Assembly (NCBI GenBank): GCA_023231475.1
Contig: JALJEE010002881.1
Location: forward strand, 1-59,665
Direction of reading: 5' to 3'
Length of the DNA stretch: 59,665 bases
Origin: Seison nebaliae
Taxonomy: Eukaryota > Rotifera > Pararotatoria > Seisonacea > Seisonidae
A program made the translations under genes and the position numbers. The notes under the pieces are model-generated. The model ran no database searches. It was not told the origin of the DNA and saw only the letters and a program-made list of their open reading frames with translations. This document shows positions 1 through 12,225 of the stretch, in pieces. The first letter of the stretch is position 1; every line of letters begins with the position of its first letter.

Positions 1-943
1 TGACGTTTATCTATCAAATTTTTGAGGATTTACCATCAAACATCGTTTTTTGTTGCTGATAAACAAGACCTTTTATGTCTTGATTTATATTTTTTTAATT
101 ATGAATAAATAAGAACTAAATATACTCTTATTCTGACTGTTACAAAATAAATGATTATATGAATTTTATTAGTTATCCACTATCCCAACTTGATTGTAAG
201 GACTAACAGGTATCTAACATTGGTATTTGAGTACATATTTATTTCTAGAAGTCAATTAACAAAGGAATGGTACGCGTTCGCATCCACCGTTTGACCTCAA
301 AAAATCAAGCAGATAAGAAAAATAAAGTTAAAGAAATGTGGAAATAATTTTATCCTTACTCGAAATATTACATCAGGTTTTTGGCCTCTTACTACTTTAT
401 ATGTAGATGTAGATATATTTATATACAATCAACCATTCTCTCCTAAATTCGTTCATAGAAGAACGAAGCGTTTGAAATGGTTAGAAATTATAATGTGAGT
501 CGCTGAAATCCATTCAATATATTGCATTCAAAGGAACTATAGTTCCTTTTCCTTAGCAGAAAATTAAAGTTTTTTACTGTCCAAAGAATAAAGGAGTTGT
601 AAAGGAATTTGTAAAGAACAAAATTATAAAGTTTTTGTGTAAAATATTTGACAAAATTTTTGTGATTGGTAACTAGCTACAAAAAGTTATGGAAATATAT
701 GCTTTATTTTTCAATATTAAAAAAAGATAGAAATCACATTCGAATGGTTCTACGAACTAAATTTTAACTGATTAGTTTCCATTAGGTGGATTTATCTTCT
801 TTTTTTTCAAATCTATTGAAGATTCATTAGTCACGGAATTCTTAAAAGTATAATCGGAATAATTGAACTAAAGTATATTCATTTTGTGTTGCTACTTCTC
901 GAAATAGTAGAAAGAGTAAAAATATGAGATAATATCGAATGGA
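1..943. other. Intergenic, no gene seen
   Basis: AT-rich sequence downstream of the METTL7-type gene. I see no reading frame with recognisable protein similarity on either strand. It contains a perfect 20-bp palindrome (separate entry). The rest is probably 3' UTR and spacer. Confidence 0.5.
530..549. repeat. Perfect 20-bp palindrome
   Basis: AAAGGAACTATAGTTCCTTT equals its own reverse complement over all 20 bases. It could be a dimeric factor site or a cruciform-prone sequence. It could also be chance in AT-rich DNA, although a 20-bp perfect palindrome is uncommon. Confidence 0.8.
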
Positions 944-1768
944 TTATATTTCGTCTTTGATCATCCAACCGTAACACCAATCAGGAACGAATGCAGCGAT
1001 TAATTTCTCTGCAGGATTTGTATATTTGTAATATTTGAGTGTGACGTTTGAAGAAAATCTTCTCGTTAAAGTCTGATCGTATTGACCCATCAGTTCACAT
1101 TTACGAAACATCCTATACCAAATGGGTCGTAAAATTGTTTGGAGGATATTCGAAGTACGATTTTTTGCTTCGATATGTTCGAAGAAGATGAATATACCAC
1201 CCGGTTTTAATATTCGGTCCACTTCATTTAAAACATTTGTTACGTTACAAACCGAACAGAGAACGGCTGTGCTAACTACCGCATCGACGGAATTTGCTTT
1301 AATAATTCCCATATCTTCAGCTCCAGCTGTGATGATTTGTTCGATTTGAAGAGTGTCGTCACATTCTTTATTTTTCTTCATCTCATTGAAATATTCTTTA
1401 ATCAATTCCTTCTGTTCAGCAAGTGGTTCCACTCCAATGATTTGAGAATTCTTTGGGTAAAACGAGAAATTGGTACCGCCACCAATTCCAATTTCAACAA
1501 TTCTTGGTTTGTCACTATTAATAACTTCTTGTAATTTCGCGAAAAGTTCTTCTCGCGGTCCATTCATCGTTAACCTCATTTTCTTTCCTTCATCATTGAA
1601 CCAAAGAGTTACTTGATACGATAACCATTTGTCAAATTTTTTGAAGAGAAAATAAGCAGAAGCACAACCGATTCCAGTTATTATCCAATCTCGTTTCGAT
1701 AAATTCATCATCGATTTCCCAATCGATGTTCTTTCAATTAATTGGACATGTCTCACTATTAAATCCAT
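944..1768 (-). CDS. METTL7/TMT1-type methyltransferase
   Basis: Single-exon gene of 274 residues. The N-terminal ~40 residues include a hydrophobic stretch (IITGIGCASAYFLF), which fits the membrane anchor of METTL7 proteins at the ER and lipid droplets. A class I SAM-binding motif follows at about residue 91 (VEIGIGGGTNFSFYP, matching the family's glycine-rich loop and the xFYP that follows it). The acidic end of beta-2 is at GVEPL, and there is a VLCSV segment with LKPGGIFIFFEHI further on. In mammals the family (TMT1A/B) methylates thiols. The thiol substrate here is inferred from the family. The start ATG precedes the hydrophobic anchor and gives near-normal family length (human about 244). 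It lies in tandem with the SUGCT-type gene, 329 bp apart. Confidence 0.88.
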   Translation of the reverse strand: MDLIVRHVQLIERTSIGKSMMNLSKRDWIITGIGCASAYFLFKKFDKWLSYQVTLWFNDEGKKMRLTMNGPREELFAKLQEVINSDKPRIVEIGIGGGTNFSFYPKNSQIIGVEPLAEQKELIKEYFNEMKKNKECDDTLQIEQIITAGAEDMGIIKANSVDAVVSTAVLCSVCNVTNVLNEVDRILKPGGIFIFFEHIEAKNRTSNILQTILRPIWYRMFRKCELMGQYDQTLTRRFSSNVTLKYYKYTNPAEKLIAAFVPDWCYGWMIKDEI

Positions 1769-2097
1769 TTTCTTTTATCTAAAATATAAATGATGATCTT
1801 TAAATTCAGAAGGGTGTGAGGAATTTATTCAAATTATAAATATTTACCAAAATTAACATTCGATCAATTTCATAATTTATCGGAAATATTTTCGCTGTTA
1901 TCAACTTTTGAAGGAAATTTGGACAATTCTTTCATTTTATATTTTTCCTTCCTCTTCAATTTTAGGCTGTATTTTCTCTTATTAATCATAAAAAATATGA
2001 AAACTAAATAAATTCTTTCTAAAATAATAATATTTTATTAATTTAATTCCTATGCTTTAATTTATGGTTGAGAAAGACAATTGAAATTAAAAGTAAT
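1769..2097. other. Spacer between tandem minus-strand genes
   Basis: Contains the promoter and 5' UTR of the METTL7-type gene and the 3' UTR of the CoA-transferase gene. It is AT-rich and I see no reading frame of note. Confidence 0.4.
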
Positions 2098-3432
2098 TTA
2101 TTCAAAACAAATTCCACGAGAAATCAATGAATTAATTTCATCAGAATTCTTTCCAATTATCGTTTCGAGTATTTCTCTCGTATTCTCTCCGAGTCGAGGA
2201 GCTGATTTGTTGACATTTGAAAAGTTTCCATTGAATGGAACTGTCGTGCCGATTGTCCTTATTTTTTCATTATCTGTCGTAAAAATTCGATCGGTTATCA
2301 TTGGATTGTTGTTGAAGATTTCGTGAAAATTTTGTACTTTCGTCACTTTCAACATTGAATAATTGGCCAATTGGGACAAATTCATTTTTTTAATTTTCTT
2401 CCTAATTTCTTCCATATTTTCTTTCTCATCAATTTCGAATGTTTGGAGGAAAAGTTTCCATTCTCCTTCATTACATGTGACCACGACATATGTTCCATTT
2501 TGGAGGAGGAATATCTCATCGATGAAATGATCATTTCTCAAATTATCTCCACGTTCCATTTTTCGATGATTTACTTTGAATTCATCGATTATTCTTGATG
2601 ATAATGTCAATTGACTATCAAACAAATTTGTGTTAATATGAATTGCACGTTTATCTTTTCGATTCAATGCGGAAAGAATTGATGTTAGACAATATAATCC
2701 CGTCGTTATATCAGTTAAAGCGACACCAGCACGACACGGTTCTCCATTCTGGAATGGAATGAATTTTAGAAATATAAAATAATTGTAAAAATTCTACGTT
2801 TTTTCCAGTTAAATGAAGAAATCCTCCCATTGCAGCTGCAATCAAATCATAACCGCCTCGATTACTATATGGACCGGATGGTCCGAAACCTTTAAAAATA
2901 TTCAAAATTAATGAAAATTTTTAATCATAAATAATCACCTGATATAGAACAATAAATGAGTTTATCATTTAGTTGTTTTAATGATTGAAAATGTAAATGA
3001 TATTTCTCTAATTTTTTCGGAATGAAATTCTCCAAGAGAATATCACTCTTCTTCACCAACTATAACGAAATGAAATAAATCAAATTATAAGGAGAACTTT
3101 CTTGATGATTTCTCTTCCTTCCTTCTCTTGGAAATTGAGAGCGAGACTCTAAAAGAAATTTATGAAATAATTCCAATGAAAGAAATTGGAAACTTTCTTA
3201 TTTCGATTTATACTTTGGAAATAAACAGCTGTTCCATCTTGTGTAAATGGAGGACCCCAACTTCTGGTAATATCGGGAAATTCTAAGAAAGAATGAAAAG
3301 AAAATTTCTTCTCCAACTTCTACTTTCAATTTTAATAATTTCCGCTCCCAAATCCGCTAACAACATCGAACAAAACGGTCCAGCCAATACTCTACTCATA
3401 TCAACGATTCTTATACCGTTTAATGGAAGCAT
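2098..3432 (-). CDS. SUGCT: Class III CoA-transferase, SUGCT-like
   Basis: Six exons joined give about 370 residues. The order is [20 protein letters not shown] (CaiB/BaiF N-terminal motif), [63 protein letters not shown], then [18 protein letters not shown]. The Asp in ALTD is in the position of the catalytic aspartate. These blocks match human succinate/hydroxymethylglutarate CoA-transferase (glutarate catabolism) better than alpha-methylacyl-CoA racemase, as shown by NRNKKS and the GYGxTGP-type block. Exon 1 ends at 3324 and the last exon runs from about 2748 to 2098. Two of five donors are GTT, two GTA, one GTG. No mitochondrial presequence is visible, because an in-frame stop lies upstream of the ATG. 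The middle of the protein is shorter than the human enzyme. Exact substrate is inferred. Confidence 0.85.
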
Positions 3433-3590
3433 TCTTTTTTTGAGAATAAACGAAAAATTTTTCTAATAAAATATCATTTTAATTAATCGAAGAGAAAAAG
3501 ATTATAAACAATTCACCATATAAATTGGAAGAAATTAATGGAAAATTTTAAATGGATGTTAATGGAAAAGGATGATGAATATTTTCTGAT

Positions 3591-4478
3591 TTATCCAGTA
3601 GAAATATTTACGTTGCGTGTTGGCAAATTAATTTTGTAGTCGTAGAAAGTTTCATGTCCTAAATCATCGAGTAATCGAAGATGTGCTTCAAAATCTAATT
3701 CACCCATATTTAATCCGATTGAATCGTTAGAATTAACAATATTCTTTCCTTTCTTTTTCGATTGTTCTTTCATCATTCGTACAACCATTTTCACTTGTTG
3801 TTGAGCTGCATAAGAAGCGAATTTTATACGATCATTATCTCCTCCAACTGTCGCCATCATCGTCGTTTGAGTTTTGCATGCTAGCATTGTTTGAATACAA
3901 TTGAGCCAAGCTTCTTCGATCGTTTCACCACAAATTATCACACCATGATTCCTTAAAAACATGATTAATGATGATTTGCCTATATTTTTCTGTAAGAGAC
4001 TTTTTTCTTTTTCGTCGATAAGAATTCCGTTATAATCATGATATTTCACATCATATCCTATAGTTAACGCTTCTTGAGAGACTGGTAAAAGTGCACCATT
4101 ACCCACCGAAATAATATCATGATTATGAAGATGAATAATACAATTGATATCAGGTCGAGCTTCATGAATAGCTGAATGGAGAACATAACCAGCATTATTA
4201 ATTCCTAATTGAGTATCTCCTTTATCTTTCACTTCTCCATCAATATCAACTGATAATAAATTATTGGCAGTAATTTCGTGATAAAGTAGACCGAACGGTT
4301 GAATAAGAAATTCATCTTTTTTCTCATTACGTACAGTTATATGATTATAGATCGATGTGGTCCATTTATTCATCTCCACCAATCGATATAAACTCGCCAA
4401 TTTAATACGGAGATTCCGCTCCTCTCGACTATACTTCTTCAACACTTCACTCCCTATCGGTATAATTCGTCGTAACAT
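3591..4478 (-). CDS. Adducin-like class II aldolase-fold protein, no tail
   Basis: Single exon, 295 residues. The aldolase II fold is clear: IYNHITVR, QPFGLLYHEITANNL, GDTQLGINNAGYVLHSAIHEARPDI, then YHDYNGILIDEKEKSLLQK and LRNHGVIICGETIEEAW. These blocks follow the adducin head, not bacterial aldolases. GELDFEAHLRLLDDLG matches the end of the adducin head. It stops soon after, so the neck is short and the MARCKS-like, basic actin/spectrin-capping tail is absent. An HLH and the His of RNHG are kept at the positions that bind metal in active aldolases, so an enzymatic role cannot be excluded. Adducin normally caps actin and recruits spectrin. A full-length adducin may lie elsewhere in the genome. 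Confidence 0.85.
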   Translation of the reverse strand: MLRRIIPIGSEVLKKYSREERNLRIKLASLYRLVEMNKWTTSIYNHITVRNEKKDEFLIQPFGLLYHEITANNLLSVDIDGEVKDKGDTQLGINNAGYVLHSAIHEARPDINCIIHLHNHDIISVGNGALLPVSQEALTIGYDVKYHDYNGILIDEKEKSLLQKNIGKSSLIMFLRNHGVIICGETIEEAWLNCIQTMLACKTQTTMMATVGGDNDRIKFASYAAQQQVKMVVRMMKEQSKKKGKNIVNSNDSIGLNMGELDFEAHLRLLDDLGHETFYDYKINLPTRNVNISTG

Positions 4479-4811
4479 TCTAATTCAAATCTTATCTCAA
4501 CAAAATCAGTCGTTAACATCTATTCATCTATCTATTCGTTTAGTTATGATCATCTTTTTTATGAGACTATATTTAAACATTTCCTTTTCAGATTATAAGC
4601 CGACAAGATAAAAGAGAATTTAGTTTGCTGATGAAACTGAAAATTTTCTTTTTTATCAATCACTTTTAAGGAAATTCTCCTTCTTCAACATCTCAACAAT
4701 AACAACAACAACAACAACAACAATAATATTATTATTATTGGGAGGAAGAAGAAAAGACGTTGAGAAATTTGATTTTTTTTTTTTGGAATTGAGAGGAGAT
4801 CTGTGAAGGAA
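4479..4811. promoter_or_regulatory. Divergent intergenic promoter region with CAA/ATT repeat
   Basis: Head-to-head spacer of 333 bp between the adducin-like gene (-) and the 87-residue gene (+). It presumably holds both promoters. A CAA repeat running into an ATT repeat occupies about 4695-4739. I see no clear TATA box. The promoter role is inferred from gene orientation. Confidence 0.45.
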
Positions 4812-5362
4812 ATGGATATTGATGCTGATGTGATTATTTCATCGAATTCGGAAATTATCGAATGTGTTCGTATTTTTCCTGTATGTTTATTTTATTTCGA
4901 AAACAAATAAAAAATGAATGTTAATTAATAATAGGGTAGAATTAATGTGAAGGAATTATTTTTTTTTTTACAAATAAACTAATAAAATTTAATGGGCTGA
5001 TTGTGCGTGTGCGTGTGTGTGTGTGTGTGTATATGTAAAATGGAGGAATTTCAGCGTTAAAAGTGACTGTAAAAGAATATTTGTTGAAAATGATTGTCTT
5101 CTTTTGTAGAATGATCAGCAATTTAATAGTTCATCATTCTCCCATAAAGTCATCAAATTGGTGAGGGAGATCGGGAAGAATATGGTGGACGATTATGAAG
5201 GTCTCCAATTCCGAAGTTAGTAAATAAGTTGTTATTCTCCAAAATATTTTTTTGCATTTCTTTTCCTCTTCAGTTTACGGAAGACATATCATTCTCAATA
5301 TTGGGACAATGAACGGGAATATTTATATAAAGAACATTCCTTTATCTCCTAATAAAAACTAA
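4812..5362 (+). CDS. 87-residue protein, family not recognised
   Basis: Three exons, 4812-4880, 5110-5215 and 5274-5362, join in frame to 87 residues and a stop. Exon 1 encodes MDIDADVIISSNSEIIECV, exon 2 begins NDQQFNSSSFSHKVIKLV, and exon 3 begins IYGRHIILNIGTMNGNIYI. The first intron (229 nt) contains a GT microsatellite. The second (58 nt) starts GTTAGT. The split codon across intron 2 (A plus TT) restores an open frame that would otherwise stop at once. There is no signal peptide or membrane segment. The size and amphipathic strands suggest a small subunit or adaptor, but I recognise no family. It ends 168 bp upstream of the GPI start. The gene is real only if the two introns are used. 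Confidence 0.55.
5002..5030 (+). repeat. GT microsatellite in intron
   Basis: Alternating GT with two GC interruptions at its start, inside the first intron of the 87-residue gene. Confidence 0.85.
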
Positions 5363-5530
5363 TTAATTTGTTTTGTTCTCTCTTGTTTGTATTGTGATGG
5401 AGAGGAGATGAAGGCGCAATAAAATGAAATTTTTCATAAAATATAAAAGAAACGATTTTCTTTTTACTTTTAGAATTTCTCATTTCTTCTTTTCCACATT
5501 TATTTATTTTTTACTTAAATTCGTTAGAGA

Positions 5531-7392
<1,862 letters not shown>

Positions 7393-7659
7393 ACAAATAA
7401 TCAATATCGACAAATTATTAATTATTCTATAAATTAGATAGCTAATTTCCATAAAAATTTCCATTAAGGAGATGTGGAAAATTTAATGAAAATGAAACTT
7501 TCATAATTATTTATCCGTTATTTAACATAATATCATATTTCTCTTATTAATAAATTATCATCAAACGAAATGATGAAAATGTTTCTTATGAAAAATGAAC
7601 TTTATTTTTACAAATATCTTTATAATAAAAAATTTACTTCGAGTGTTAAAAGTTGAGAA

Positions 7660-10516
7660 TTATTTCAATACATCATCACTGTTCACTGTCTGTTTCTGCC
7701 AAAACAACAAATTCTCATTCATCGATTCGACAATCGGCCAACGGATTTGATGAGTGATTTCTCTGTTTGTGTTTTTATTATCATCAGGTGTTGAGCATGT
7801 TGATATGTCGTTGGCATGACAATTACAAAAACAATTGCCGTTTAACGACAATACAGATGAGCAGTCACTTAATGATTCATTGGACGTATTCGTATAATTG
7901 TTACAAGAGCAGATATCATCCAAATCATCTTGATTTGTTTCGACAGAATGTTCTTCCTCTTTCTGATGAATCCATTGACCTGGTACTATTCCTGAAGTTA
8001 AATATGTCACCAACATCGGCTTTACAATATTCACAATGAAGTTCTCTTGAAGAGTCGCATATTTTGGACTGAGACGATTCATATAATCGGAAACTGGTAA
8101 ATTCAGTCGTTTCTCATCATCACCTTGAAGGAAGAATTCATCTTGTAATCGACAACTCCATTTCTCATGGAGATGTAATGGTTTGAGAGGACCGGCAATA
8201 TCTGATGCTTTCAAAATAGCTTGACATAGAAATAATCGATCACTTTCATTCTTCCAATTAAATCCACAAGTTGTCGTCTTTATATGATACGAGAATGATG
8301 AATAAGTGGAAAGAATGAATGAAGAAAACTTTATGTTCCAAATCTTTTAAAAATTGAAAATGGAAATTGAGATCCGTCGCCAAAATCAATTCGATGATGA
8401 GAAATCTCATTCGTTTGTAAGAACTGGAGTCCAATGCTGAGAGGAAATTGAGAGAAAACATTGAATCATTCGAATTGAGATTGACGTCGAAATTCAATAA
8501 ACTCTCTTGAGAATCTAATGAATCATTCGTCAATAATTGCCAGGCGGCGGCAGCATGATGATTCTCCAATATCGATCGATCATTATATAAGAGAGAGAGT
8601 GGATGTCTAATAGCAACGAGGAAAGCGTTTGTACGACCAGGATGATCGAAATCGTGCATTGCAGCAGCAGTATACAATGCCATTTGTTCAAGTGGTGTGA
8701 GAACATGAGAGAATTTCTGTTCGGGTAATGAACAAATGTCATTTTTACATTCATTGGAAAGAGTGGAATTAGTATAATTAATTTGAATACATTTATTTTG
8801 ATGATTCGTATCTGTTGTTATCTTCAGATTCGAATCGAAAAGACCGGGAATATTTGTATTGGATAAATAGAACGTGTTCAACATGACATCACTCGCATGA
8901 ATCATATTATGATCTAAAATGAGATATGAAGAAAATATAAAATTATTATGAAATGTAACATGGTCGATCATGATAACCACTTTGGAGAGCAGTGAAATAA
9001 CGGATGATTTTCGTTTCATCTAAATGGAACATGTTTATAAAATTCGTTTGACGGAATATCAGTAATGCCAACTAAGAGAAAGAAGATAAAATTGAAGAGA
9101 AAGAAGAAAAAAACTTGACTCATTGAATGACGACCATATAATTGACAATGATCAAATATTGGAAATTGCCAATTCTTTATATAATTTGGAGAGGTGTCGG
9201 AAGTTAAAATTGATTTGCCACATTCTCGTTCGATTGTCGATTTGAAATTATTCTTGTTCAATTTCCATATTTCTGATAATTCAACTTGATGATAGAATTT
9301 GTGATAGATTTTACTTCGAACAGGAATCTTGAGAATCTGATCTCTCATCAATTTAGTCTTATCATAACTGGAGAGACGACGAGTTTTTCCTGCATTTCGT
9401 CGACTATAACTGAAAAGTTTCTTTGTTGCAATTTCATTCAATTTACGGAAATTGCCTTCGGAATAACGTTTCGATTTGAAGTTGTGACAAGTGATGGAAA
9501 AATTCTGAAGAGAATAAATCGGATAAAAGGATGTTAATGGAGAAAGAAGGAACTTGTGGTGGTTGGTTGAGTGGATCAGAATCATTTTCCGTCGAACAAC
9601 TTGGTAACCGATTGATGGAACTGATTCTGTCGTTCTCATCGATATCCATCTCGACAATTGGCATTCCATCAGCTGCTGTCGTTGTCGTCATATAGGCGGT
9701 AGTTGAGGAGCGACGACTTCCATTATTAGTAGCATTGTATTGGAGAAATTGTTCCCCATAAAGTTGGGCACAAAACGATAAGGGAATTTCGGGATCTGAT
9801 AAAATTTTACTCAAATGTTTTCTGCACATTTTCGCTACACCGTTCTTCTTCGCATTGAACTCTCCAGCCGTCGATTTACCGGTGGATGAGGGAGCGGTGA
9901 AAGTTGATGTACGATTTGAAGGTTTTATTAATTTAATTTTCGACTTGTTATTGTAAACGATTCCAGGAATACCTGTCGTCGTCGTTGTCGTATTGATTAT
10001 TGGCGTTTTGATGATCTCACCTCGTATTGTGAAGATGGGAGCTGGTTTGATTTCAGGTATGGATGTTGTTGTCTTCGCTCTAGATGTTGAGATGATTTTG
10101 GTTGGTATTGTCTTGTCGACAGTAATGGGTGTGGATTGTTTATTTCGATTTTGTTCATTGACTGAGAAAATATTTGCTTTAATTTTTTCGATTTTTTTAC
10201 GACTTCCAGCAATGAGATCAACGTGTGAGGAGGATGGGAGAGAGTTTAAGGAGGAAACTGAAGATGAAAAATGAAGTTGAGATGAAGTGAAATTGGTAGA
10301 TATGGCAGTGGATTGGGCAAATGTAATATTGGTTGATGAGAAGAATGGTGAAGGTACTTTTGAAACGACAACATTTCTCGTCGAATTGACTAATTGATAT
10401 GGCTTTGTTATTGTCGCTGTTGTTGTTGTTAGTGGTGTGTTGATGAGAAGGGTTGGAGTGTTATATTTGGGTGATGAACAAATATCGTTAGGTGAAGTAT
10501 CTAAAAGAAATTTATC

Positions 10517-10558
<42 letters not shown>

Positions 10559-11104
10559 GTTCTTCTTCTTTCCGAATGTAGTTGATGGGGGTAAAGTTTT
10601 CGATTTGGTGTCAAATGAAGACAATTTCGTGGAATAATGATTAGATATGGGCGATATATGGAGACGAGGAGAATGCGTATCGGATATATTACATTGAGTA
10701 TTCATTTCATCGCTGGAGTGGTAATCCTCTAAAGAGCATGATATGGTAATATTCTCGTAGCTTCGATTCATCAGTGTAACGAAATCCTCATCCTCACTGG
10801 GTTCATTGCCACTTGTGGATGTCAAATGCTTCTTCCTTGTCAACAAATATTCGATTTGATGGATATTGAATTTATTGTCATTGGCCAATTTCTTCCTCTT
10901 CGACTTGCACTTCTCTCCTTCGTCCTTCTTTTCCTGATGATTAAGTGGAGTGTCGGTAGATGTCGTTGTTGGGGATGTCGCTTTAGCAGAAGGAGAAATG
11001 TTTATGAAATGATCATGCACAAAATTTCGTTCCTCTATTTCATCCTCGTCGAATGAAGCGAGTGGATAAGCTTGACATGTTGCAGAAAATAATCTTTCTT
11101 TCAT
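7660..11104 (-). CDS. PDE3-type cyclic nucleotide phosphodiesterase
   Basis: Five exons, 11104-9554, 9504-9115, 9071-8960, 8913-8330 and 8277-7660, give 1084 residues. The catalytic domain lies in the last ~480 residues: NWQFPIFD, YHNMIHASDVM (metal/HD site), then the PDE3-specific insert between PGL and LTPLEQMAL. After it come AAAMHDFDHPGRTNAFLV, YNDRSILENHHAAAAW, TTCGFNWKNESDR, ASDIAGPLKP and LQENFIVNIVKPM. The insert is the diagnostic PDE3 feature. The enzyme hydrolyses cAMP and cGMP. Exon 1 (517 residues) is Ser/Thr/Asn-rich with a long Asn run encoded by an AAT repeat (about 10518-10557). The hydrophobic N-terminal membrane region of vertebrate PDE3 is absent, so this form may be soluble, or upstream exons may lie in the 11-17 kb region. 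All four introns are 43-52 nt and begin GTT. Confidence 0.92.
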
Positions 11105-11222
11105 GTTGATTTAGTCAACGATGAATGAAGGCCCTATAACCTCCACACTGTCTCTAATGGCTGCTTCTGTTTTCTTTTACCCTTTGCCTCCTCTACTTCT
11201 ACTTCTTCTTCTTTTGCTGCCA

Positions 11223-11261
11223 CTTCTTCTTCTTCTTCTTCTTCTTCTTCGTCTTCTTCTC
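11223..11261 (+). repeat. TTC triplet microsatellite
   Basis: Near-perfect TTC repeat with one GTC interruption, about 120 bp upstream of the PDE3 start codon on the minus strand (GAA repeat in transcript orientation). It may lie in the 5' UTR. Confidence 0.8.
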
Positions 11262-12170
11262 CGACCCAACTAATGCGATAAGGATAGAATAAAGAACAAC
11301 ATTGATATTAATGTTTTACTTCCAATCCGTTCATCAGATGTAATACCTGATAATAGAAGAGGAATTTCGAACACTGTTCTTCCTTTCTCTGCCAACATCA
11401 ACAACAATAGCAATTAGACGATAGAAGTGAATAGAATTTCTCAAATAACATATCAATATTCAATCTTTTTTTATAGTCAAATAAACAGGATGCATAATAT
11501 CCTTAGATTGGCGGATGATATTAAAAACGAAAACAATTTCTTCTTTTCATCATTAATAAATTTAATTCATCACATCCAATAGAAAAAAAATTCCATGTGG
11601 AAATACCAACGGAGAAGAAACGGAGAAGAAAGAAAGGAGGAAAGAATGAATGAATGAATGAATGGATAGATGCACGGATCATCTATTCAATTCCAATCTA
11701 CCACTTCTATTATTCTGTTCGCCAACATCGGATGCAGTCCTTATAACACTCTCTCTCACACGCCGATAAAACGACTAATTGAATGGCGAAGGTAATTACA
11801 AACAAAATGAAATTAATTTTCACAATTGTTTCCTTTCACTTAACAATTGTTGTCGAATGGATACGCCACACATAACCACTCTACTTTCCAAATGAATGAT
11901 CGTCATCATCATTATCATTACTACTACTATCAATTTTATTTCTAAATTTTCAAAGAACATTCAAACATTTTATTCGAATCATTCACCTTCATTACGATAA
12001 ATGATTGTTAGTAGTTCCTGAGGAGGAATGGCTATGTTCGATACACGTACGAGAATTCGAAGGAGAAATTAAAGAAAAAGAAAACTGAATTTAAATTAAT
12101 TATGATATTGATAATAAAAATTACCAAAAAATAAGTTCTACTACTTACTCCACTGATCAACACCAGACCA

Positions 12171-12225
12171 ATAATAATAATAATAATAATAATAATCATG
12201 ATCATAATCATGATCATAATGATGA
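12171..12225 (+). repeat. AAT microsatellite plus ATCATG repeats
   Basis: About nine AAT units are followed by two copies of a 12-bp unit containing AATCATGATCAT. It is simple-sequence DNA in the gene-poor spacer. Confidence 0.75.

Noticed and set aside
10437-10637. Plus-strand frame with a poly-Leu run
   Set aside because: It is the antisense of the Asn repeat in PDE3 exon 1. The AAT repeat reads as poly-Leu in this frame. No independent support.
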